From the NCBI GenBank assembly GCA_013368315.1, contig JAACJM010000176.1:62001-126000 (forward strand): a stretch of 64,000 nt of DNA, written 5' to 3'. A program made the position numbers and the translations under genes. This document shows positions 33,025-43,060 of this stretch, in pieces (position 1 is the first letter of the stretch; the number at the start of each line of letters is the position of its first letter). Source of the stretch: Tetrapyrgos nigripes. Lineage: Eukaryota > Basidiomycota > Agaricomycetes > Agaricales > Campanellaceae. The notes beneath the pieces were generated by a model. It saw only the letters and a list, made by a program, of their open reading frames with translations. It did not search any database and was not told the DNA's origin.

Positions 33025-35885
33025 ATGTCATTCGTATCCATCCTCTATCTTCTCCTTTGTGCTCAAGCACTACCGAGTTTAGCTGCCAGCTCCAGTGACA
33101 TCTCTGGCGTACCTATACCGACCCCTTCCACTGCGAAAACCCCTACTAGTAGCACCGGCACCGGCACCGTCTTGTCTAATACCGCAATCTCAATTTCAGT
33201 TCCAACTATCACCGTAACAGGTGCACCCACAGCTCCTGCCAGCACCATCGCTGCTTTAGCTTCATTCCCTCCAATAGGCTCCATTCCACGAGACTTTTCA
33301 CCTGAGGGATTAGATCAATTATGGGACATTGTGAGTGTCATTTCATTCAGCAAAGCGCAATACCAATATCTTTCCTCGAGGCTGGCCCGGTCGAAGAACC
33401 CCCCTTCACCACCACTCCCGTCCCACATACGCCTATAGCCCTTCCATCCCCTCCTCCAAGGCAATATCCTTCTTTCTACTCGAACGCACCCAAGGATATC
33501 CTCCCCTCCTTGAAATTCCCTCCAGGATTTTTATTTGGCGTCGCAACAGCTGCGTATCAAGTCGAAGGCGCTGTAAAGAACGAGGGCAAGGCTCCCAGTA
33601 TGTGGGATTGGGCCAATAAGCAGCCGGGGGCTATTGTAGATAATACAACTGGTGAGTAACTGTCTTGGGTTTCTCGACGTATATCGTACATAAAGTCCTT
33701 TCTCTAATCACAACTTGGTTTCACAGGCGATATCACCGACTTACAGTATTTCTTGTATAAGGAAGATGTTGCTCGAGTTGCTGCGCTGGGTGTTAATGCT
33801 CATTCATTCTCGTACGTTTTCCGGTATTACTTACTCATACATTTTCTGATTCTCTTCCATCTTGGCAGAATCTCCTGGGCTCGTATTCTCCCGTTCGGAA
33901 CGAAAGATTCTCCAGTAAACCCGGAAGGCATAGATCACTACAGAGATCGTAAGTCACTTATACATGCATTATACATGTCAGAATTACTGATTTTGATTTG
34001 CTTTTTTTTTTTTTTTCCACTGGCAGTCATCGCCTATCACAGAAAATCCGGCGTTGAGCCGGTTGTGACTCTATGTGAGTGCAGACGGACTCTCATCTTA
34101 TATCTTCTACTAATATGATATCTTCCCTTTGTAGTCCACTGGGACATACCGCTCGCATTACAAGCCTACTACGGCGGCTTCGCCTCACCCAACATTACCG
34201 ACGATTTTGTTCATTACGCCAAAACGGTTTTCAAGGCTTACAATGGTTCTGTCCATACATGGTACGTTTTCATTGATTGTCTTGTCGTTTCGAGTCGGCC
34301 CCTCTCCTTGGACATGTTGAGACAGTTGACTGGTAATTTCTTGAATTTTCGTCTTAATTTTTGTTTCCCAGGTACACCTTCAACGAACCGAATGTTTATT
34401 GCGGTCAAATCGCGAGTTATCCGTTTAGTGAGTTGGGACTTTGCCCAAGCTATCGTTGCAACCCATCTTATTGACATTTGCATTTACGCAGATGCCTCCA
34501 TACCAGATGGATTGAACTCGAGCACGCTCCCATACCACTGTGCCTATAACCTGCGTATGTCGTTATTCTCCTGTCCTTGACACTGTTCAACCCTTACCCT
34601 TTGTCTCGTCGTCCCCAGTCAAAGCACACGCTGGTGCTGTGAAAGGTGTGTAACTGATTTACTCATTTGAGTTCCCTTCCCATTTTTTGATTGTACTAAC
34701 ACCCCTACCCTAGCCTTCAGAGAAATGAACATCGTCGGTGAAATCGCTTTCAAGAACGATGACTTTGTGTGAGTTGAGTCAGAGCTGACTCATGAATCCC
34801 AGCTCACAATTATATCAGAGGAATGCCCTGGAGAACCAACACCACAGAAGACGCCGAAGCCGTTGAACGCCACGTCGCATTCCAAATTGGTATCTTCTCC
34901 GACCCAGTCTACAAGACAGGCGACTGGCCCAAGATCATGAAAGATATCCTTTCCCCAGAATGGTTGCCCAGGTTTACAGAAGAGGAGAAGGCCGAGATAC
35001 GTGGTAAGGTCTAAGTCTGCCCACTCGTCTTCCTTCACTTATACCACGCTACATCAGGAACCGCCGACTTCTTCGCCATCGACTGCTATCGTCAACAATA
35101 CATCTCAGCTCCACCAAACGGGCTGGAGAATTGTTTATCAAACATATCTGACCCTCTATGGCCCAAATGCAACGTCGTCCAAACTTTTGACTCTAATGCT
35201 GGTTGGAACATTGGAGCGTTTTCTAGTCCAGGGACTTCTTGGTTGGAAGATACTTCGAGATTCTTGCGTGGTTATTTGAAGGATGTGCAAGCTCGTTGGC
35301 CTACGCATAAAATGGTACGTGGGCCCGGTATTGGATTCCACTGTGGGTGACATCTTTCTACACAGATCGCTAGTGAATTTGGTTTCACGCAGCCTTTCGA
35401 ATCACAAAAGACGGATTTGGCTAGTATCAAAGAAGATACTGACCGAACCAGTACGTTTTCATCCCACTCTCACTTTCTCTGACTGACTCTCATATCTGAC
35501 GTGCTGCTTAGACTACCTCATGTCCTACCTAGGCGAAATGCTGCTCTCTATCCACGAAGACGGGATTCCTCTCAAAGGGGCTTTTATTTGGGGTAGAGTG
35601 TCTTTTCTTCTCAGTCGAAGCCATTAACTGATTCTGTTACCAAATTGCCCTTCGTCTGCGTCTTGGTGTGAATGTGCAATGTAGCTATGCTCGACAACGC
35701 CGAATGGAACAGTGGTCTCAACACGAGGTTTGGGGTGCAATACGTCAATTACACGACACTGGAGCGTTCCTATAAACGGTCTGCTTTCGCTTTGGGTATG
35801 TGTTTGTTGGCTTACGATGGTGGAGCTGAGTATTCACTTGAAAGAACTTTTAGCCGAATTTTTCGAGGCTCACCTTCAAAAGTGA
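33025..35885 (+). CDS. Secreted GH1 beta-glucosidase
   Basis: At least thirteen exons splice cleanly to about 600 residues. Exon 1 (33025-33330) encodes a signal peptide (MSFVSILYLLLCAQALPSLA) and a long Ser/Thr/Pro linker to about residue 150. The GH1 barrel then starts at LKFPPGFLFGVATAAYQVEG and continues with APSMWDWANKQPG, NAHSFSISWARILPFG and VTLFHWDIPLALQ. The acid/base Glu is in WYTFNEPNVYCGQIASYPF. The nucleophile position lies in KMIASEFGFTQPFE, where most GH1 enzymes have TENG, and the end is FIWAMLDNAEWNSGL ... SYKRSAFALAEFFEAHLQK. The enzyme hydrolyses terminal beta-linked glucose (cellobiose-type or aryl glucosides) outside the cell; the linker suggests wall association or glycosylation. 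A broken copy lies at 43386-45394 and a truncated 5' end at 27947. Confidence 0.88.
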
Positions 35886-37130
35886 TGCAAAGAGACGTGT
35901 TGGACCGGACCAGGTATGCGAAGGGAACAGAAAAAGTTGGCTGTACTATTGTAAGAACGATAAAGCATACCCGTCTGCTCTGAATGAGAACTACGGGAAA
36001 GAAAATATCATGCATGATATCTATACATGTAGCGGATAGGATAGATCACTGTTAAAATCCAGACTAGGTCTCTGACCGCGCCCATTTATTCCTAATCGTT
36101 TGGGCGATGCGTTTCTCTCGGTGTTCTTATGACTCACGTCCCGTTTCCAATACTTTTCGTACAGGTTCTCACTCCCAGTGAAAAATCCACCTGCTGAGAA
36201 TGACTTAGACCGAGTCGTATGCAAGTCGTATGTGAGAAAAATCGAGTGACATTGGAAAGACCCGATTTCACCCAATCCCTAAGCTGAGCGCTGAGCGCTG
36301 AGTAAGCATGTCAGACTTCTGGTTTCGTCGAGCGATGTCGGGTCTCTCAAATTTCTTCATTTCCTACTCGTCGAGTTTTCCTCCCATGCTTTTGCCTAGC
36401 TTCACCTACACTGGTACTGTTTCCAGTCCTCCGTTCACCGTAGCTTTGTCAGCAACTTCCCTTCCGCACAATGCACCGTTCGCGTTCTGCCAGTAGGACT
36501 TGCCTCAGCTCTCAGCATAAGCGCAGCCACTCTTCTTTTGTCAAAGACGAACCCAAATCGCCAGCTTCGTCTAAATGCCGCTCAAGTGCTCTGGATGCAA
36601 ACTCCAGAATATCTAGGTAAGCCTCTGTCCTTTTTACCGACACGATATGTCTGAATTAATTGCTCTACATGTATTAGTATATATCAGAGCGGTGTCAAGG
36701 ACTCGCAAATGAACTCACAAGTAATAGAGTTGTGATCATAATGATAAGTAACACTATCTTTTGAGGTGTTAAAAGGCAATTTGCTGGAGTAGCCATAGAA
36801 GCACTTACGCTGCAATCCTACGAAGAGGAGCAAAATGGGAAAAATAGGGGCCTGGGAACCAGCGAGAATGGGACGGTTCGCTTGAAAGCGCGAATGATAA
36901 TTCGATTTGAACCTTGCCGCTCTCGCCTACCGTAGTTCTGAGTCCAAATCCGAAATTATTTTGGGCCAAAAAAATCCGCGTTTGGGAACCCGGAGCCGAT
37001 TACTCTTTTGTTGACGTTGACTGTCCCCAACTGTACTGATGAAATGTCAAGACCCAGAGCCAGCCCTACACCCTCCTACACCTTGCCGACACTTGCCCTG
37101 ATCCGCGACAGACTGACAGTTGGGGTCGGG
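35886..37130. other. 3' flank of GH1 and gene-free spacer
   Basis: The first 190 bp also occur after the GH1 pseudogene (45395-45577). Beyond that I see only short frames; a GAGCGCT repeat near 36285-36300 is trivial. Confidence 0.5.
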
Positions 37131-37138
37131 GTTGGAGG

Positions 37139-37786
37139 AGGACCCCCCTTAATAGGAGGACATGCCTGACCCCAGTTCGGCCAAAAATCTGCCCCAAAAT
37201 TGTGAACGGCCTGGGACATGTAACATGTTCGCACAAAAATCATCTGCCGAAGACGGAAGCCTCGGACGCTGTTCAGACAAAAATTCGTCCATGATACATT
37301 TTTCGACCCGTATTAGGGTCAGTATGCACTACTGTACATACCATCTTATCTCTTCATACAATAACTCTTCAATACCATGATAGTACTGGCTACAGGTAGA
37401 TTACAAACAAGAAAAGTTTTCGTCAATCTCCTCTCAACGGTATGTCAGCAGAAGCACGACCAGAACACAACCACGGGAAGGAGCAGCGCGACGCGTCACT
37501 CATGGAAGTAAACAGCCCACTCAAAGCAGCTCCTTTCATCGAATCAGAATGGATTGGAGTAGGGAAAGAATACAAGGACGTACCTATGTCTGTTGTCACT
37601 GCCCGGTATGCTACACTCGACGTACCGGATACAGTGAAGCAGTCCTATCATAGAAACGTCTTTTTTATGCTTGCGCAGTCCGCAAGTAGGCCTGGGGCAT
37701 GATTCGGACAAAAATGGGGCCTAGGACGCCGATTTTGTTCGGCCAAATTTTTGTGTCAGGCATGTCCACCTACTAAGGGGGGTCCT
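37139..37786. mobile_element. Non-autonomous DNA transposon with 8-bp target duplication (hAT-like MITE)
   Basis: A 648-bp element has terminal inverted repeats starting AGGACCCCCCTTAATAGG at the left and ending with the complement CCTACTAAGGGGGGTCCT at the right. They continue as GGACATGCCTGAC, then diverge but still share a GGCC..AAAA block. It is flanked by perfect direct repeats GTTGGAGG (37131-37138 and 37787-37794). An 8-bp duplication fits the hAT superfamily. The interior contains an 86-codon frame (37442-37702) without transposase motifs. Confidence 0.8.
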
Positions 37787-37834
37787 GTTGGAGGAGCTGA
37801 TCAGAAGCGGCGGCGGCGACGGCACAACGGTACA

Positions 37835-38110
37835 CTAAAAGTCAAAACCCTTGTTTAGGTCCCCGTACAGCAGCTCTCGCACCCCTGGTGGGAGGATAGG
37901 TTGGTTGTCTTTCATCATGTAGCCTATAATGTCAATAACGAGGTACAAAATGAGAAGAATGGGAAAGAAAGAAAGGATCAGCACCGTGACAATGGCAATC
38001 AACATGGAATGCACAGGCCAAGCTAGACCCAAAGTAGAGATTAGAGGAATGAAGACGTACGGAATGGCATCTCGACGCTTTCGTGTAAGTAAGACTGAGT
38101 CAAAAAAGTC
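37835..38110 (-). pseudogene. C-terminal fragment of a membrane protein
   Basis: The reverse strand reads RRDAIPYVFIPLISTLGL, then a long hydrophobic segment (MLIAIVTVLILSFFPILLIL, continuing YLVIDIIGYMM) and PPGVRELLYGDLNKGFDF before a stop. Upstream the frame is closed or lacks an ATG, so only the 3' end of a gene seems present. The composition is unlike random sequence: two to three helices and a charged tail. I do not recognise the family. It lies directly beside the hAT-like element. Confidence 0.35.
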
Positions 38111-38471
38111 ATAGTATGGCGGGGATCCTCGTTTTACCCGTCAAAGGATGACATGAAAGTACACCTGCGGCACCTGGCATCTGAGTCCTTGATCGGGCAA
38201 TACACTCCTCTATCAAGGACATTTCACGTCGCACTCGCGGGACACTGTACAGTGAAATCCTTTGAGTTTAATGAAGAGAGAAAGGGGATGAATATTTGAG
38301 ATGTGTAAGTTCTTAGTTCTTCAACGGCGTCAGGGTGGTTAGCTGGTAACCTGTAATGCAGATTATAAGTAGTGATCTGCTCAAGAGCCCTTTGAAAAAT
38401 GTATCTTGATAAAGATTCGTATACCGAGGCTTTCGCAATGGAATGTTCTTTGCATGGGTAAGGATACCCAA

Positions 38472-39206
38472 GAAGACGCTATTCACCCACTAAAGTTCTT
38501 TCACGTGACTAGCTTGCTTAAGATCCGCGCGTCCCAAATCGAGACAAGTCCCGCCCACTGCTCACCTCCCGCATCTATCCCTCCACAACGGGCTATTTCT
38601 AAAGGGAGCGCAGCCGTATATAGTGATTTACTATGTGTATAATTATGTAGACCAAAAAAATATTGAATTATATTTATTTTTGAGTGAGATTCTATATACA
38701 TCGGACTTTGTTATGCTGTGTCTTTCAGTACAAACAGCGCCACCCACGTCGATCCTTCACTTGTCGTTCTCTTCTCGATTTCTCTGGCTTCTTTGATTGT
38801 TCTGTTCTCATGGCTCCCGCAAACTCGGACATGATGTTCATCACTTTGTGAAAGACGTTGCTAGTTTTGAAGACTCACGTGGTCTTCGACCAACCACATG
38901 GGCGAATGCATCGGCGAGAGAAGTCGAACACTTTGGGTTATCAAATTCAAGTGCAGAAGGAAAGATAGAGTACATGATGTATCTCACTCAAAAATAAATA
39001 TAATTCGATATTTTTTGGTATACATAATTATACATATAGTAAATCACTATATACGGCTGCGCTCCCCTTAGAAATAGCCCGCGGCCCGTTGTGGAGGGAT
39101 GGATGTGGGAGGTGGGCAGTGGGCGGGGACTTGTCTCGATTTGGGACGCGCGGATCTTAAGTAAGCAAGTCACGTGAAAGAACTTTGGTGGGTAAATAGC
39201 GTCTTC
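38472..39206. mobile_element. Long inverted-repeat element with ~220-bp arms
   Basis: The left arm 38472-38690 and right arm 38981-39206 are reverse complements over nearly their full length. Both contain GAAGACGCTATT at the outer end, TTTCACGTGACT, AAGATCCGCGCGTCCCAAAT, a TATATAGTGATTTACTAT block and TATTTATTTTTGAGTGAGAT at the inner end. The spacer is about 290 bp. No transposase frame exists. The two protein-like frames seen on opposite strands are mirror images caused by the repeat. No clear target duplication was found. Confidence 0.75.
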
Positions 39207-39429
39207 AAGTTCTATCCGTGTACAGACCCTGTGACGGGAAGATCGGAGCTGATCGGAAGCGACGGAAGCCAACGGCCTAACGGCCTCCGAAACGATCCAA
39301 CTCACGATATTGAACGATTATCTTCAGGCTTTCATGCCAGCATCTTCGGAGGAGGATTTCCACTTCTGATGGGCCGATACATCTCTGGTTGACCCCTGGG
39401 TCAACCAGAATCGCGGTAGACGTAGAACG

Positions 39430-39527
39430 TACAGTGACTCCGAAAACTGATGTCACCCCCGTGACCAGATCGAATTTTTGAATTGAATCTGGTCACGGGG
39501 GTGACATCAGTTTTTGGAGTCACTGTA
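39430..39527. mobile_element. 94-bp Tc1/mariner-type hairpin MITE flanked by TA
   Basis: Two almost perfect 39-bp inverted repeats (CAGTGACTCC ... AAAACTGATGTCACC ... CGTGACCAGAT) meet at a short AT-rich centre. The element occupies 39432-39525 and is flanked by TA on both sides, the target duplication of Tc1/mariner elements. The copy could fold into a single long hairpin. Confidence 0.8.
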
Positions 39528-39577
39528 GCTAAAGCCTAGTATGGGCATTATCGAGTAATTACACTGAGGAAGGGTCT

Positions 39578-39673
39578 GGAACTCAGTAGGTTGAGTTCCT
39601 TTGACTTCTAATTCAATTGTAATTCAGTCCCATGGAAAGGAACTAGCTTGGGTGAGTTCCAATGGGTTCGCCG
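39578..39673. repeat. Dispersed ~90-bp repeat, copy 2
   Basis: Inverted relative to copy 1 at 10600-10688. It starts with GGAACTCA/TGAGTTCC around GTAGGT and continues with the same spacer and TCCCATGGAA block. The two copies are about 29 kb apart, so dispersal and not tandem duplication explains them. Confidence 0.6.
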
Positions 39674-39838
39674 GCAGTGATATCTAAGAGTGCCATAGGG
39701 ACGGATTAACCTAGCCTGAAACGTACCGCTCAGAGTCAATGAATCCCAACTGACGGCGACTCAATATTCGGCTTCGATTTAAAACCCATAAAATTCCGAG
39801 TCGCCCTCCAACTTGTTCGAGTCCCCTCCAGACCCAAG

Positions 39839-41380
39839 ATGACAGAAAGTCCTTCCATCAACGTCAGCCTCATTCTCGGACCTGTGGTTGTTTCTACTTT
39901 GGTCAACGCTCTTCTCGCTGGGATCTGTATCGTCCAGTTCCTCGAGTACTATGATTCCAGATTCAAAGATGGACCTATCATTACGTAGGTACTCCAAGTT
40001 TGTGTGATTCAACCAAACAGCTCAACCCCGTCCTGCAGCAGCCTCGTCATATGGGTCGCCGTTGCCGACGCGTTCTCTACTTGTACGTCTTCGTACTTGC
40101 TTTGGTACTGGGCCGTAGATAGTTTCGGGAACAAAATTGGCCTCCTTTTGATCCCTTGGCAGTACAATATGATACCTATCTTCACCGCGCTGTGAGTACT
40201 CCAGACACTGGCAATTCATGCGGAAAGCTAACTCAACATACCACTGGCACTGTACGCGTCTGCTACTAGCATTTCCGTCCCAGTACAATTCTTCCTTGCT
40301 TGGCGTATTCGTCTTTTCTCCGAATCATTCGTCCTCTTCGTCGTCATCTGCACTCTTTCCCTGGCTCAAGGGGGATCAGCTTTTGCATTGAGTATCGGCG
40401 CATTCCTCACACCGAATCTAGGAGCTAATGCTAGACGGATCCCTGTTGCAGACAGCTGGCTGGCTATCGCCGTAGCTTGCGATGCGTCTATTACGGCGGC
40501 GCTCTGGTATTATCTGTCGAAGAACAGGACCGGGATGAAAGGCGAGTATTTGATCAGTGTTGGTATCCCCTAGCTGAAGACTGACGGTACCGGTGGCGCG
40601 GTGACGCTAAAAATGAAATAATCATCAATTAGCCTCCGACACTGTCATTTCCAAGCTCATTCGCACATCACTAGAAACTGCATTGCCTGTGACTGTCTTT
40701 TGCATTTGTGATTTGACTTCTCTGGTCAGTGTCATTAATTGATTTCACGAAACCAAGACTTGAGGCTTACCCAAGTCGCTGTAGACCACCATTCCCGAGT
40801 CAAGCCTGCATTTGATATTTGCATTGCCCATGACCCGATTGTACACGCAGGTCTTCAATCTATCGTAACAATAATTATTTCTGACGACAATCTCTTGATT
40901 TCCGACAGAATCACCCTCATGATGGTAATCGTCAATTGGCCTGTGTTTACTATTAGAGGCTGACCATGCACAGACTCTCAACACTCGTTCCGTCCTTCGT
41001 CAACAAATGGAGGCCAGGACTCTACCGAGCCTTGGACATTTGTTTCAGTCAGGACAGAATAACTTCAGTTCAGTGAGTTACAGTCGCATACCTCAATAAT
41101 TCGTAGTCGACTTACTCAATTGAACGACCTTTTCTCATCATGATCACTCCCAACGGTACAACGTTACCTCGATTACTTTCGGGTTCCCCGACACCGGGGC
41201 GCTTTGCAATTGCTGCATTGGCACTAGCAGGGCGATCGCCACCCAGTCCAATCCGTAGCACCCTCCAACTCTCTCCAAGTTGACATGATCCCGACCACTA
41301 CGATGGATGATTTGAGTATCGGAGTAAAAAACGTCAAAAGATCGCGGAGTGATATAACAGATTCGCATGGGGAACGTTAG
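39839..41380 (+). CDS. DUF6534-type seven-helix membrane protein, possibly decayed at its 3' half
   Basis: The start MTESPSINVSLILGPVVVST at 39839 is clear. Exons join as DGPIIT|SLVIWVAV and PIFTAL|SISVPVQFFLAWRIR, then reach LWYYLSKNRTGMK. A GC-AG intron (donor GCGAGT near 40542, acceptor TTAG near 40632) leads to ASDTVISKLIRTSLETALP. Five hydrophobic helices and the RTGxxxSDTxIxKLIRxxxET motif are those of the basidiomycete DUF6534 family, which has no known ligand. Helix 6-7 coding (40731-40975) cannot be spliced convincingly. Then TLNTRSVLRQQMEARTLPS and a tail ending SRSDITDSHGER (stop 41378-41380) are recognisable. The gene may be a pseudogene or have unusual introns. An inverted copy of its 3' part lies at 42490-43060. 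Confidence 0.6.
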
Positions 41381-41494
41381 AGGCAATGGCTCGGAAGCGT
41401 ATCTTTGCATTGAAAGAGTGGGGAAGTCCTAGAAACAGCGACAGCAGCGTGATGATGTCAACCCGTAATGGAATAGAGGCAGGTGCAAACTGAG

Positions 41495-42045
41495 GGACGC
41501 ACGATGTAGGGTATTTTGTGCAGAGGTACTATGTAAGATAAGGAAAAGAATAAAGAAACGACAGCGTAACATGTTGCGAAAGTACGCACTTTTATCTTGT
41601 ACCACACGTTTCGTGAAGTGTCTGTGGTCATCTAAACATCGTCCAGAGAAACCAAGATCACGCAGTTCCGCAATTCGGTCTTGAAGTCGTCACCTGAAGA
41701 AAGAAAAGATGAGACGAAGGCAAACGTTAGATAAGGTGTAGAGACGTACCCAAAATACTCTATCTCCCAACCACCTCCAGCTAAAAGTCCCAGACTCTGA
41801 ACGTAAAGCACCAGAACTCACACCAAACAAAAACCACTCAAACCTCCCTTCTCCTTCCTCGGGCGACAGCTCCTTCTCAGCTTTTGGATCCAGCAGACAA
41901 ACTTTCTCCAAGGAGCCACCTAGACATTCTTTGATCAAATCGAGTATCCCTGCTTGAAGGAATGAGGCTTCAGCGAGGTTTTCTCTTTCTGGTATGTTGG
42001 CGAATTTGGCTCCGAGCGATTTCGACGAGGATGATGTGAAGGATG
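41495..42045 (-). pseudogene. Decayed SPOUT-type protein arginine methyltransferase (Sfm1-like)
   Basis: The reverse strand contains KVCLLDPKAEKELSPEEGEG and FEWFLFG in frame, a signature of the Sfm1 family, which methylates ribosomal protein uS3 in yeast. After an intron-like segment the expected GDDPPxDRTxELRxLGF, GPVQMTTDT and KIPLxxIPY blocks survive only in pieces and in different frames. These are GDDFKTELR, ELRDLGFSGR, MTTDT next to an in-frame stop, and KIPLHKIPYIV. The N-terminal third is not recognisable. The gene is therefore a degraded relic. It sits between the two inverted copies of the DUF6534 3' region. Confidence 0.65.
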
Positions 42046-42489
42046 GGCATACATACCTCTCACGTTAGCCAAAGCCCATGGCAGAAAGAGAAAAGGAAAT
42101 TTGCACAGCCACGCTAGTTGTGTCTCAACTTCTGCCCCACCTCATCTTCGACGAATTGCCGATGAGTTACTTTTCTTGCCCAATGAGCTACTTGTAAAAC
42201 TGGTACAATATGTAAGTGTAAATAGATGCTGCTATTAGAGCTGATCTTATGCGGAGATAGACAGGATGGAGTAGAATCTGAAAGACACTTTCCGATGACG
42301 CCTTTGTCTGAGGCTGAAAGCTTCATAGCCTTGCAGCGGAGTATCTCATTGGATTGGATGCACGTAAGTCAATTGTATACTCTTTCGCTAAGACGTATGA
42401 CTCTAGGTATTGGATACAATCAATCAACTTGTGTAAAGAAGCACCCCTACGCCGTATTCTTCTGATACTCAGGTAGAACTCTGAGCCTC

Positions 42490-43060
42490 CACTTAGGCTC
42501 ACAGTGTCTCAAGATCACCTCTTGAATTCTGCCAGTACCACCCTTGGTCGCCATGCGAATCTGTTATATCACTCCGCAATCTTTTGACGTTTTTTCCTCC
42601 GAGACTCAAATCATCCATTGTAGTGGTCGAGATCACATCAGCTCGGATGGAGTTGAAGGGTGTCACGGATTGGACTGGGTGGCGATCTCCATGCCAGTGC
42701 CAATGCGGCATTGCAAAATGCCGCAAGGTTGTACCGTTGGGAGTGATCATGACGAGAAGAGGTGAAATCAAGTAAGCCGGCCACGAATTATTGAGGTATG
42801 CGACTGTGATTTACCGAACTAAAGTTATTCTGTCCTGACTCAAACAGATGTCCAAAGGTCTGTACAGTCCTAGCCCCAATTTGTTGACGAAGGACGGAAC
42901 GAACGTTGAGAGTCTGCGTACAAAACTGGTCAGAAGCCTCTAATCGTAAACACAGGTCAGTCGACGATTACCGTCATGAGGGGTGTTTCTGTCGGAAATG
43001 AAGAGATTACCCTCAGAAACCATCCTTGCGATAGTTTGAAGACCTGTAGTTTGAAGACCT
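42490..43060 (-). pseudogene. Inverted relic copy of the 3' half of the DUF6534 gene
   Basis: The reverse complement matches 40800-41380. It contains the CGTTCCGTCCTTCGTCAACA block (RSVLRQQ), CAGGACAGAATAACTTTAG, ATCACTCCCAACGGTACAAC and the terminal TTGAGTCTCGGAGGAAAAAA to CAGATTCGCATGGC block. The membrane-helix part of the gene is absent. An extra GTTTGAAGACCT duplication occurs near 43040. Confidence 0.75.

Larger units (their letters stand above)
28080..33165. repeat. Tandem segmental duplication, unit 2
   Basis: Second copy of the segment that starts at 22924, in direct orientation. It contains the minus gene 28750-29842, the plus gene 30105-32015 and the first part of the intact GH1 gene. 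Similarity to unit 1 ends in the Ser/Thr linker codons of GH1 (ACTAGTAGC block). The unit differs from unit 1 by an A-rich insertion near 32230-32250, a duplicated GGCCA-containing stretch near 29930 and scattered substitutions. Confidence 0.9.

Noticed and set aside
38406..39305. Two facing open frames with similar peptides (FFHVT..LLKIRASQIETS)
   Set aside because: They are mirror images of the same inverted repeat, not two genes.
41690..41938. 82-codon minus-strand frame as an independent small gene
   Set aside because: It is the surviving central part of the Sfm1-like relic; adjoining motifs lie in other frames.
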